Part shown: positions 10,750-20,684 of the stretch, piece after piece
How the letters are laid out: each line of letters begins with the position of its first letter
Numbering within the stretch: position 1 is the first letter of the stretch
From: Diospyros lotus
Lineage: Eukaryota; Streptophyta; Magnoliopsida; Ericales; Ebenaceae
Direction: 5' to 3'
Assembly: GCF_014633365.1 (NCBI RefSeq)
Contig: NC_068346.1
Location: 18,993,030-19,057,029, forward strand
Length of the DNA: 64,000 nucleotides
Notes under the pieces: generated by a model
The model's database searches: none
Told to the model about the DNA's origin: nothing
What the model saw: the letters and a program-made list of their open reading frames with translations, nothing else
Translations under genes and position numbers: made by a program

Positions 10750-13496
10750 TGTAATACCCTTGATGAGTCATGATAAAATTATCGATTAAGGGAATAATGA
10801 TATATGAAAATTTCCATAATTGCCCTTGAATCAAAGAGAAGGCACATATATAGAGGATGCCTTAAGAAGGGCAAAATAGTAATTTGGAGTCCCGTCCCAT
10901 AAAGGTAAATTATTTTTGTGGAGAAAATATTTATAAATTGGGGAATTGGATTTGTTGGGAGAATTTAATTCTTTTTTAAATGCATGGGAAAATGCATGGA
11001 TAATTAGGAATTGAAATGGAAGCCAAGTAGGGTAGATTAGTGACACTTGGCATAATCTTGTAAAGCAAGAGGGAGATTAAAGGAAATTCAAAAAGAAAAG
11101 AAAATGGTTTTTCAAGCATTAAATGAGAGTCATCATGGTGTGAATTAAAGAAATTCTTTATTAAATTGGATATTAGTCATGCATTTATGTGGGAAAATAG
11201 TGGATTAAAGTAAATGCAAATTAAAAAGGATTATGTCTTTCAAGATTGATTTAAATTAAATCAAAAAGAAATAGATATTAGTCTCCATTGAATGCTTGAA
11301 AATCTAGGGCATTTAAATTAAATGAGAAATGTTAGAAAATAGTCAATCTTGAAATTAGTCAATATTTCTTAATTTTGAAAATTAAGTAATTATGGGAATT
11401 GGAGTCTTGATCCAATGGTTAAGGATTTAGCTTGGAGATGATCAAGATCCAATGGCTACAATTGATTCTTGGAAGTGGCATGGATTGCTAAATTTCAAAA
11501 TAAATAAATATCTAATGAGCCTAATAAAAAAAGAATGGATGATGGAGATTTAATCTCTAGTTTATCATCAAGGGTGGAGATCTAAAGAGGCTAGATGGAA
11601 AGGATTGTGCTTTTCTTTAAGGGTGGAGATTTAATTTCATTTTGATCTATGGCTAAGAATAAACCCTCTTAAAGCACAAGGATTGTGCTAGTTTCAAGGG
11701 TTAGGATTTGTTCTTCAAAAGAATGATCAAGGGATGGAAATTAGTCTTGAATTTGTGAGATGTCAAGACATTTTATATAAAGAAGAAAAATCTCTAAGTG
11801 AAGGTTTTGCTTGGTGGAAGAAATTAGAGAATAAGGGAGAGTTCTCTTGTGAGCATCCAAAGGAAATGAAGGTAAGCTTTGATCTAAATCTTTTCTAGAA
11901 GAAAGAAAGAAAGTCTTCATTTCTTCTTTCAGTCCTCTAGTCTTCAAGATCATCTAATGCTTTCAAAATCCTTTTCTTAAGGTGGTTGAAAGTAAAAGAA
12001 GTCTTGGAAGGAAAATCTTATCAAAGCTCTCAAGGGAGAAGAGGTAAGGGATGACCCCAAGTGGTGGGGTTTGCTTGCATTAGTAAGTGTCTTGTATGAG
12101 TTGCATGTAATGGTCACCTTTGCATAATTTGTGTTCTAGTATGCCTATGGCCATATGGAGGATTAATGATGTGGGAGGGGTTGGTTGGTGCCTTAACCTA
12201 TGTGGTTATGAGGGCATGGAAGACTACCCATTCATTACATTGCATTTGCATTACATGTTTATTTCTCATGTTACATTTACTTTTGCATAGCACCCTTACT
12301 GAGCAATGGCTCATAAGGTCCTTTGACCTCTTTGTAGGTGGGGAATCTTCTAAAGGAAAGAGAGTTTTGGAATGTTGAAGGTAATGGAGCAAGAAAAATG
12401 CATGTGAAGTTGAATGTATTTTGTTGGTATAGTGGATGTTGATGTATTTATTTTAGTTAAATATGTATGAATGTTTAATGTGGATGGATTGAGAAAAAAT
12501 TTGATGTTCTGGAAGGTATTTAAAGTATAGTAGCATTCTGGAAATTTTGGTTAAAATATATATATATATATTTTTGGTGAAAGTCGGGCTGGAGAGGCCG
12601 GGCGTGTATGAGGCGCGTCTGGCTCGCGGCTGGGGCGCAGCCGTGGGTAGCGGGCGCGGGCAGTAGGAGGCCAGCGCACTAGGGGCGCGGCTGGGGGCTG
12701 CCGCATGCCCCTGCTGCTGTTGTTTGCATTTTTTTTTATTTAATTATTTTTCTTAATTTATTTTATTGATGCTACTTGAGTTTCTGAAATAAAGTCATAT
12801 TTAAAAAATATATATATATTTATAAATAAATAAATAAATGAGGATTTGAGCCTCTAAATCAATTATTAAATTTATGTAAATTTTGAGGCATTTGTGGCAA
12901 AATTCTATATTTTAGAAAGTAAATAATTGAGTATTTTCCATGAATTTGGAAAAAATTGATGAGGAATCTTGATGTTTGAATTTTAAAATTTTACTTCCTA
13001 AGTGTTGGAAATTTGAGGTATTTTTGAAATAAATAAAAGGAAAATCAATGGAGATTTGATAAGAAAAATTTTATTAAATTTTTCAAAGAAAGATTAACCC
13101 AAATATTTTCTAAAGGATTAGGAAGTGAGAATAAATGGGTTAATAGTTGGGGCGTTACAGTTTGGTTAATTATTTCTTATAATTAAGGCCTTATGCCATA
13201 GTTAAATGAAGCGATTATGGTTTGCTTATTTTGTCTAATCCTGGGAAGTCATCCTAGGCTCTTCATCAAGAGCTTGAGAAGGGTAACGCTTCACCAAGGT
13301 TTTGAGTTTTATTTCCGTGGGGTCGTTTTGATATTTTTCCCGGATCCTTGAGTGGAGCGAAGAGAGGGCGAAGCCTAGTTCTCACCTAGGGCATTTCTCA
13401 TGGAAACATAGCCCGTTTCTTCATTTTTGTCTTCACGATTGAATAGTTAGTTGATTATTCACGAGTAACACCCATAAGTGGGAACGGGGCGTTACA
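10750..13496 (+). mobile_element. solo LTR (Ty3/gypsy type) inside the Athila element
   Basis: It begins TGTAATACCCTTG and ends GGGGCGTTACA, flanked by TGTAC at 10745-10749 and again at 13497-13501, a perfect 5-bp target duplication. Removing it rejoins the Athila protease/RT linker. Length is 2747 bp; there is no internal domain, so it is a solo LTR. A TATA-like ATATATAGAGG lies at 10849. The block TGAGCAATGGCTCATAAGG (12300-12318) resembles the 'ACTGAGC...GCTCA' block of Tekay/Del chromovirus LTRs, so plus orientation and that lineage are likely but not proven. A GC-rich island lies at 12585-12720. Confidence 0.9.
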
Positions 13497-15354
13497 TGTA
13501 CTCATAGGATGAAAATTCAGTTTCACCTATTGAAGAGTGTGTGCAGTATTTGCAAGGCTCAGAACCCATAAGAAGAGGGAAATAGTACATGGAATTAGGT
13601 ATCAATCCTTCTCGGCCACTCCCTTTAATTCAGCAAGTACCCAAACTTGAGTTGAAGTAGTTGCTCTCACATCTTCGCTATGCTTATTTGGGAGAATCCT
13701 CTACTCTTCCGGTTATCATTGCCAATTCTATCAATAAAGACGGGGAAGATAAATTGCTTCAGGTGCTTCAGGAATACAAATCGGCTATTGGATGGACTAT
13801 AGCTGATATCAAAAGCATTAGTCCTTCCCTTTGCATGCACAATATCCTCACGGAAGAAACTTATAAGCCGGTAGTGCAACATCAATGCCGACTAAGTCCT
13901 TATCTTCAAGAAGTGGTCAGAGCTGAGGTATTGAAATTGCTTGATGCTGGGATTATTTATTCCATATCGATAGTGCATGGGTTAGTCCTGTTCAGGTTGT
14001 GCCGAAAAAATGAGGAATTACAGTGGAAAATAATGAACATAACGAGCTCATTCTAGTCTGACCAACTACAGGATGGCGGGTTTGCATAGATTATCGCAAG
14101 TTGAATGATGCAACCTGGAAAGATCGCTTTTCCCTACCATTCATTGATCAAATGTTGGAGAGTTTAGCAGGCCATTCCTACTATTGTTTCCTTGACGGCT
14201 ACTCGAGATACAACTAAATTCCAATAGCCCCAAAAGATTAGGAAAAAACAACGTTCACTTGTCCATATGACACATTTGCATACCGAATGATGCCTTTTGG
14301 CTTATGCAATTCACCTGCTACATTTCAATGTTACATTATGTCAATTTTTTCAGACATGGTGGAAAGATTTATTGAAGTATTCATAGATGATTTCTCAGTT
14401 TTTGGTTCATCATTTGACGAGTGTTTAAAGAACTTGACTTTTGTTCTAAGGCGCTGTGAAGAGACAAATCTCGTGCTTAACTGGGAGAAGTGTCACTTTA
14501 TGGTTCAAGAAGGAATTGTGTTCGGACACCAGATTTCATTTAGAAGCATAGAGGTTGATAAGGCAAAAATTCAAGTAATTGAGAAACTCCCTCCGCCAAT
14601 GTCAGTCAAGGGTATCAGAAGCTTCTTGGGTCATGCTGGATTTTACAGACTATTTATCAAGGTTTTTTCCAAGATTACAAAGCCTTTGTGCAACTTGCTG
14701 GAAAAGGATGCAAAATTTGACTTTTTTGAGGAATGTTTGAAATCCTTTAACACTCTTAAGGAAAAGTTAACTTCAGCACCTGTGATTGTAGCACTAGATT
14801 GGGATAAGCCGTTCAAACTCATGTGCGATGCTAGTGATTATGTAGTTAGGGTAGTCTTGGGACAACAAAGGGATAAAACCTTATATGTTATTTACTATGC
14901 TAGTCGGACCCTCAATGATGCTCAATTGAATTATGCTACTACAGAGAAAGAGTTACTAGTAGTGGTATTTGCGTTTGAGAAGTTTCAATCTTATCTCATT
15001 AGGTCCAAGGTGATTGTCTACACTGATCATGCAACCTTGAGGTATTTGTTTGCAAAGAAGGATGCAAAACCAAGGCTGGTTAAATGGATACTATTGCTTC
15101 AGGAGTTTGATTTGGAGATAAGGGATAAGAAAGGATGCAAGAATGTGGTGGCCAACCATCTTTCTAGAATGAAAAATTTCAAGCAAACTGAAACTGAGGA
15201 CATAAATGAAAATTTTCCAGATGAACAACTTTTCATGGTTAAAAGAAAGGCCAATGAAACAGAGGCACCTTGGTATGCTGATTATGTGAATTATCTTGCA
15301 AGTAATATTATGCCTCCAAATTTTAACTACCATCAGCGCAAAAGTTCTTTTTAG
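13497..15354 (+). pseudogene. Athila reverse transcriptase and RNase H (broken)
   Basis: After the insertion the linker continues: SHLRYAYLGESSTLPVII (about 13667-13720) and IGWTIADIKSISPSLCMH. RT blocks follow across stops and frameshifts: WRVCIDYRKLNDATWKD (about 14074-14124; a stop falls inside), YYCFLDGYSRYN, then an open stretch from 14287 with [13 protein letters not shown] and [13 protein letters not shown] (about 14371-14409), which keeps the FxDD catalytic pair. [31 protein letters not shown] and the RNase H block [10 protein letters not shown] (about 14819-14848) with [20 protein letters not shown] follow. The open frame ends at 15352. The RT/RNase H core at 14287-15354 is the best preserved part of the element. 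Confidence 0.9.
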
Positions 15355-16545
15355 ATCTCAAGTATTACTTTTGGGAGGATCCTATTCTTTACCGACGAGG
15401 TGCTGACCAAGTAATTTGGAGGTGTGTCCCGAAAGAAGAAATGGAACTAATCTTAGAGTAGTGTCATGCTTCACCATATGGTGGACATTTTGGGGAAACA
15501 AAGATAGCAACAAAGGTTCTTCAATCTGGATTTTATTGGCCCAATCTTTTTCGAGATGCTCAGACATTGGTAAAGAAGTGTGATCGGTGCCAATGGATGG
15601 GAAACATATCAAGGAAGCAAGAAATGCCTCTCCATGGAATTCTTAAGGTTGAGTTGTTTTATGTTTGGGGCATTGATTTCATGGGCCCATTCCCACCCTC
15701 GTTTACCAATGTTTATATTTTGGTAGTAGTGGACTATGTCTCCAAGTGGGTAGAGGCTGTTACATTACCAACTAATGACGGCCGAGCCATGGTGAGTTTC
15801 CTCGAGAAAAATATTTTTACTCATTATGGTACTCCTCGGGCCATAATAAGTGATGTGGGGAAGCATTTTTGCAACCGGTACTTCGACGCTCTTTTAGTCA
15901 AATATGGGGTGAAACACAAGGTTGCTACTCCCTACCACCCCTAAACAAGTGGGCAAGTGAAGATTTCAAATAGAGAGCTGAAGAGGATCTTGGAATTCAC
16001 AGTGAATGCATCTCGTAAAGACTAGTCGAAAAAATTGGATGATGCGCTATGGGCTTATCGCACTACATTTAAGATGCCTATTGGGATGTCACCGTATCGC
16101 CTTGTCTTTGGAAAAGCCTATCACTTACTGGTTGAGTTGGAGCATCGAGCCTATTGGGCAATGAAAAAGCTAAATTTTGATTTAAAGAAGGACGGTGAAA
16201 AGAGACTACTATAGCTAAATAAACTGGATGAATTTCGATTGGAGGCATATAAGAGTTCCAGGTTATACAAGGAAAGAACCAAAAAATGGCATGATCATCA
16301 TATTCATAGGAAGCAGTTTGAGGTGGGGCAAAAAGTGTTGTTATTCAACTCACGCCTCAAGTTATTTCCAAGAAAGTTACTCTCAAGGTGGTCTGGGCTG
16401 TTCACTGTTGTCAAAGTGTATCCATACGACACCATTGATGTCACTCATGACACTAAGGGTACATTTAAGGTGAATGGACAGTGACTCAAACCATATCTGG
16501 GAGATGATTATACCAAGGAAAAGGCATCCACCAAGTTAAGCAATC
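15355..16545 (+). pseudogene. Athila integrase (broken)
   Basis: The zinc domain reads CHASPYGGHFGETKIATKVL (about 15461-15520) with KKCDRCQ at about 15574-15594, preceded by a stop at about 15460. The core has VWGIDFMGPFPPSF (about 15663-15704), VVVDYVSKWVEAV and IISDVGKHFCNRYF (about 15845-15886), covering the first two Asp of DDE. Stops at 15942, 16021 and 16212 interrupt the rest. The C-terminal part (16215-16520) includes [16 protein letters not shown] upstream and GQKVLLFNSRLKLFP. The last 330 bp occur again at 24965. Confidence 0.88.
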
Positions 16546-16559
16546 TGGAATGAGTAGCA

Positions 16560-17835
16560 ACCAAGTCAAGCTAATGACTCTAAACAAGCGCTTATTGGGA
16601 CGCAACCCAATTTTCTATCCTTTCATCTTTATTTTTTTTAGAGTGTTGGGTCTAAGGTTAAAGAATGTCTAAGGTTAGGAGAGTTCATCATTCATGGCAT
16701 GTTAGCAAGCATAGGGCAATGCATCTTTCAACATATAAGGTTAGTCCATGAGTTGTCATTTAGAGCCTAGGCTCTAACCCAAAAAAACAAATAAATAAAA
16801 ATAAAATAATAATAATAAAAATAAAAGGGGGTAGCTTGCACCAAGATCGTGGCATGCATGCCGCGGCCACATCGCGAGGCAACAGACTTTCTGCTGCTCG
16901 CGGCTTGGCCGCAGTATGCATACTACTGCCAGACTGCGCCACAGCAAGCATGTCGCGACCATACTGCGGTACGGGTCGGCCTTAATAGGCCGACACCCTG
17001 CCCATTTGTTTTACCTCCTACCCCCTCATTCTCTCTTCCCTCTAAAAATTCCCTCAACCCTTCCTCACCCAGTCTCCATACTATTCTTCTAGCTTGTTAT
17101 GCATACAAAATAAACAAGATTTTCCTCAAGGACCTCTCCTCTACACCCTTTAGTTTCAATATTTGAGGTATGTATGGAAACATTTTAGCATTTTTGTATG
17201 GATTGTTGCTCCATTGTGGAAATGGGTGTTGGCGTGGTTTGTGAATGGGAGCAATGATGCTGTGGTTGGTGATTTTGTTGCTATTTTTTGTGCTTTTGTT
17301 TGGGGGACCTTTAGTGTATCCTAAGCCCTATTTTCCCTTCTTGCCTTCAGCATGCACACCAAATGTTCGATGAAATGCCCCAACCAAACATTTTCATACA
17401 CGTTGCACTATGAGTTGGGGGAGTGGAATGATTTAAGGTTGGGGGATATTATGGCACCTTTGGCTTCTACAAAATATATATATTTATAAAACAAAAAAAA
17501 AATAAAGAAAAAAGGTAATTGAGAGTAACTGTAGGATACCTAGGGATTGAATAAAAGTATTAAGTTTGGGTGGAATGCAAGTCATAAGAGGGAAAGGAAA
17601 ACATGACCATTGAAGAGTTGGGTAGCAACAACCTTATGCGTGATAAAGAATCCGACTATGCACACACACACGCGCGTCAAGAATGGAATGAGTCCAAAAC
17701 TGTGGTGGAGCATTACTTGATAACTCATTGTGAATTTTAAAAGATACCAAAAATCAAAGACTAATGGGACGGCTATCCAACGTGTGTGTGAGTGATAATC
17801 TTGTTCAGGACGACTAAGAGGCTAAGTTTGGGGGG
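16560..17835 (+). other. Athila 3' non-coding region with PPT
   Basis: No envelope-like ORF can be seen. The segment holds a palindrome cluster (GGCATGCATGCC at 16851, CAGTATGCATACTG at 16913-16926), an A/T microsatellite near 16783-16826, and ends with the polypurine tract AAGTTTGGGGGG (17824-17835) directly before the 3' LTR. PPT and LTR start match the Athila pattern. ORFs here change frame between the two copies of this region (16560 and 25315 on), which argues against coding. Confidence 0.6.
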
Positions 17836-18647
17836 TGTTGATCATTATTTTTTGCACTCTTATTTAGTTGTCCAAGCTTTGCATGTAAGTATTTAATGAA
17901 CATGATTGCTACTCATTTTCGACTAAATATTGTCAATATAGGTACACATCACATGCAAAGCGTACATGGAATAAAAAGGAACAATTTCAGTGCATGATAG
18001 GAGTGGAAATAAAACTTGAAGGCATGGTTAGCTATCAACCCGAAATGGGGTGGGGAAAATGAAAGTGGAACAAGAATGAAAAGTGGAAGGAGAAGAAGAA
18101 AGTGGCTAAGGAAGAAATCTAGTGGACTACAGTAGTATGCATTCTACTGTAGAATCGCTGTAAGAGTTAGTTTCTGGAGCTTACAGTCTTACAGTGGTAT
18201 GCATATCGCTGTAAGACCACTTTAGGAACTGCTTTTTGGAGCCACGGGTTTGCCGCAACAAGCATACCATGGTAGAACCACGGTGGGGTTCAAAGCTTTG
18301 CAAAAGGCCGTTTTAAGCCTGTTTCATTCTAAATCAAATGGGGATGGACTCCTTCAATGTGCACAACTTTGATAACCTAAAAATCACTATATAAAGACTT
18401 ATTCTTGAGGGATTTGGGGAGTTTTTTGGATGCAAGAGGAGCCAACGGAAGATTGAAGGGGTGAAAGAAGGCAACTTGAAGACTATACTCTTGGATTGTA
18501 TTTTTCTTTTTTTTTCTCAATCTCTGCTATGGATTCTGACTCTTTTCTCTTTCTTTTGATTGTAAGAATGCATTGCTAAGTATTTATAGTTAGGGTGAAT
18601 GATGAAACCTCGACTTCTAATGGTTTGATTTAAAGTTACTCGATTTG
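17836..18647 (+). repeat. Athila 3' LTR, truncated
   Basis: It starts TGTTGATCATT right after the PPT and aligns with the 5' LTR (6867 on) to the shared 'gttactcgatttg', after which the two diverge. About 640 bp of the LTR are missing. A TATA box is kept near 18390. Confidence 0.8.
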
Positions 18648-19060
18648 AAATGATCAAATTGTTAAAAATTAAATTTTATTAAATTTAATTAAGATAAAAT
18701 TGTAAAGAATATTCTTAAATTTTGACGAAATTACAATTTTTTTATATTTAAAAAATATCAATAACCACTTCTACTGTTAAATAAAAGAATAAAATTTTAA
18801 TTTACCCTTTATTCTCTCTTTTCTCTATTATAATTAAAAAATAAAAAAATTAACCAACTAGACATGTGGTGAACCCATGAACCTAGACAGGATTCACTAC
18901 ACTTGGATTTATCACTGGCATGTAATAAATAGAGAAAGAAAGATTAAGATTAAGAAGAAAAAAAAAAAAAAAACCAATCTGGGTTCACACCTATTATGTT
19001 TTGTTGCAAAAAATACAATAATAGAAACTTTTTTAGAGTGAGCAAAGCCGTAGTCTGAGG
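18648..19060. other. AT-rich segment, nothing recognised
   Basis: Poly-A and poly-T rich sequence with a purine-rich run at 18930-18975. It follows the point where the Athila 3' LTR breaks off. No gene or clean repeat ends are seen. Confidence 0.4.
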
Positions 19061-20383
19061 CTGAGCGAGATGGTGGTCTCCGAAAGTACAATTGTTTAAA
19101 GGGCTCTCTCGGAGAGAGAGCTTCCCTAGATAAGAAAGTTGGGGAAGGGTTGAGAAGGCCTTACAAAAGGGGCCCCTCGAAGAGGAAGCGTATCTCGAAA
19201 AGGTACGTCTAGCCTGGTGCCTGGATTCAGTTGACGGCTTTCGGAGGGGGCTTGAAACTCCTCTCAGGGAGAAATCTATCGGCTTCCGAAAAGTGAAGGA
19301 GTCTTTTTCGAAAACGTGTTTCAAGGGCCTTAGAGAGAACATGGGCTATCTCGAAGGAACAAAGATGACGTGGGCTCAGCTTCAGGAAGAACTACAACAC
19401 GAGACAAATATTAAAAGGCTTGGAAAGGATCTCCCACAAAGACCCACCGACGATCAAGTTAGTATGGGAAAAAGGAAAAGCTCATGGAAAGAAATATAAA
19501 GGGCTTTGGAAATGAAGTTTGAGAGAATCAAGATTCGATTACTAGGTGTTCAAATCCCACCAATCGTGTCGTGCCTTGCCTTTTATAGAAGTCCAGGTTT
19601 CAATGACTGATTGGGACATGTGTGCAACGACCTTGCTAGCCTCTTGGAGAGGCTTTTCCAAGAGGCTTGCCCGAGAAAGAAGCCTCTCGAAAGGGCTCAT
19701 TCGAGAGTCTTTTTGAGAGAGTCCATCGACAACTGTCGAAAAGCCTCTGCAGCCTTCTCCTCGAGAGCTTTCTCTTCGAGATAACTCTCTCAGCGAGAAC
19801 TCTCTCAGGAGAGAGAGAGAGAGAGGTCCGAAATATTTAGGTGAATGCAGAGAGTAGATCATTTTTGAAATATTTGCCTTCGTGAGCTGTGCCATTTTGG
19901 CATCCCGAGGGTCCTCTTATAAATATGCCATTGCCATAATAACTTTTCTACGCTTACTATATTCTCGGCCCAACTTTTGCTCTCTCTATAATTTTCTCTC
20001 CGTAAGAAAATCCACCTCGACTCTTTTCTCAAAGAGATTTCTTCATCTCTTTGAAAGAATTCAGGTTACCATTCAAAAGGATTTCTTCTCTTCGAAAGAT
20101 TTTTTCATTTTTCCAAGTCAACTATTCTGCCATTCGAAAGATTCTTCCTTCTTTCGAAAGGATTTTAGCTATTCCTCAAGGCACATTCATTTCTTCCCAA
20201 AGTAATCCACTTCTGTTTGAGAGGAGGTCCTTTCTTTCCGAGAGGTAGCCTTCTCGATATGATAATTTCTTCCAGAGAGGACCCTTTCCGCGATTGGCCT
20301 CCCAGAGAGAAAATTTGCTTTCTTTCTCCGTTAGTCTTAGCCAATCTAGTTTGACTTATTTCTTTTTTTCTTCCTTAGGGTCA
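19061..20383 (+). mobile_element. palindrome-rich LTR-like segment of unknown family
   Basis: From 19070 to 20270 the sequence is packed with CTCTCGAGAG-, TTCGAAAGG- and GAGAGAG-type words in both orientations. A clear TATA box (CTTATAAATATGCC, 19916-19929) follows the first array, then more TTCGAAAG words to 20270. A short ORF starts at 20383. The order (palindrome array, TATA, leader, ORF) is like the segment at 55612-55979 that precedes a retroelement accessory ORF. I infer a 5' LTR and leader but see no defined ends. ORFs read through the array are composition artefacts. Confidence 0.4.
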
Positions 20384-20592
20384 TGGCCAACGTTAAAATA
20401 TACCATAGAGAGACTGACAAAAATAGGGTTACCCAGGCTTACCTCAAGGGCACACCTTCTCAGATGTTGGAAGACGATGTCGCTCTTTTTCGTAGTAATC
20501 ATAGGATACTATCTGGGTACCAAACTAGGATTCCTCGACAGGCAAAAAATTGTGTGGCCAGCACGGAGGAGAGTTGGGTGAGCATTTTTTAA
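20383..20592 (+). CDS. short ORF of unknown function after the LTR-like leader
   Basis: A 69-codon ORF starts at ATG 20383 in the context GGGTCATGGCC, about 460 nt after the TATA box at 19916. The product is basic and hydrophilic (begins MANVKIYHRETDKNRVTQAY), with no motif I recognise. It may be the first exon or N-terminus of a retroelement accessory ORF like that at 55979: GTGAGC at 20578 could be a splice donor. It ends where the LTR at 20685 begins within 100 bp. Function unknown; it is repeated at 29144. Confidence 0.3.
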   Translation: MANVKIYHRETDKNRVTQAYLKGTPSQMLEDDVALFRSNHRILSGYQTRIPRQAKNCVASTEESWVSIF

Positions 20593-20684
20593 GTCAGCTT
20601 TAGCCACGGCTTTAACCTTCCCCTTCATGACTTCAACCTTCGATTAACTTGTATCTTTTATGGGATGGCCTCAATCTTGCATTG

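Larger units (their letters stand above)
6867..18647 (+). mobile_element. Athila-lineage Ty3/gypsy retrotransposon with nested insertion
   Basis: The 5' LTR, tRNA-Asp-type primer site, gag, aspartic protease, RT/RNase H, integrase, PPT and the start of a 3' LTR are all present in gypsy order. Domain sequences (protease [47 protein letters not shown]) are those of plant Athila elements. It is dead: every domain holds stops, a solo LTR splits it at 10750-13496, and the 3' LTR is truncated. Between integrase and 3' LTR (16560-17835) no envelope-like ORF is recognisable, though Athila elements often have one there. Confidence 0.9.

Noticed and set aside
16560..17835. Envelope-like gene in the Athila element
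   Set aside because: No transmembrane or conserved frame; the small ORFs differ between two nearly identical copies because of single-base indels.
18950..19342. 130-codon minus-strand ORF rich in Ser, Arg and Leu
   Set aside because: It lies in the TCGA/GAGAG palindrome array, and the equivalent stretch in the second copy is shortened by a 2-base indel (27853-28101), which argues against coding.
19540..19575. tRNA-like T-arm GGTGTTCAAATCCCACC
   Set aside because: The flanks do not form a proper T stem, and no matching acceptor, D or anticodon arms are found nearby.
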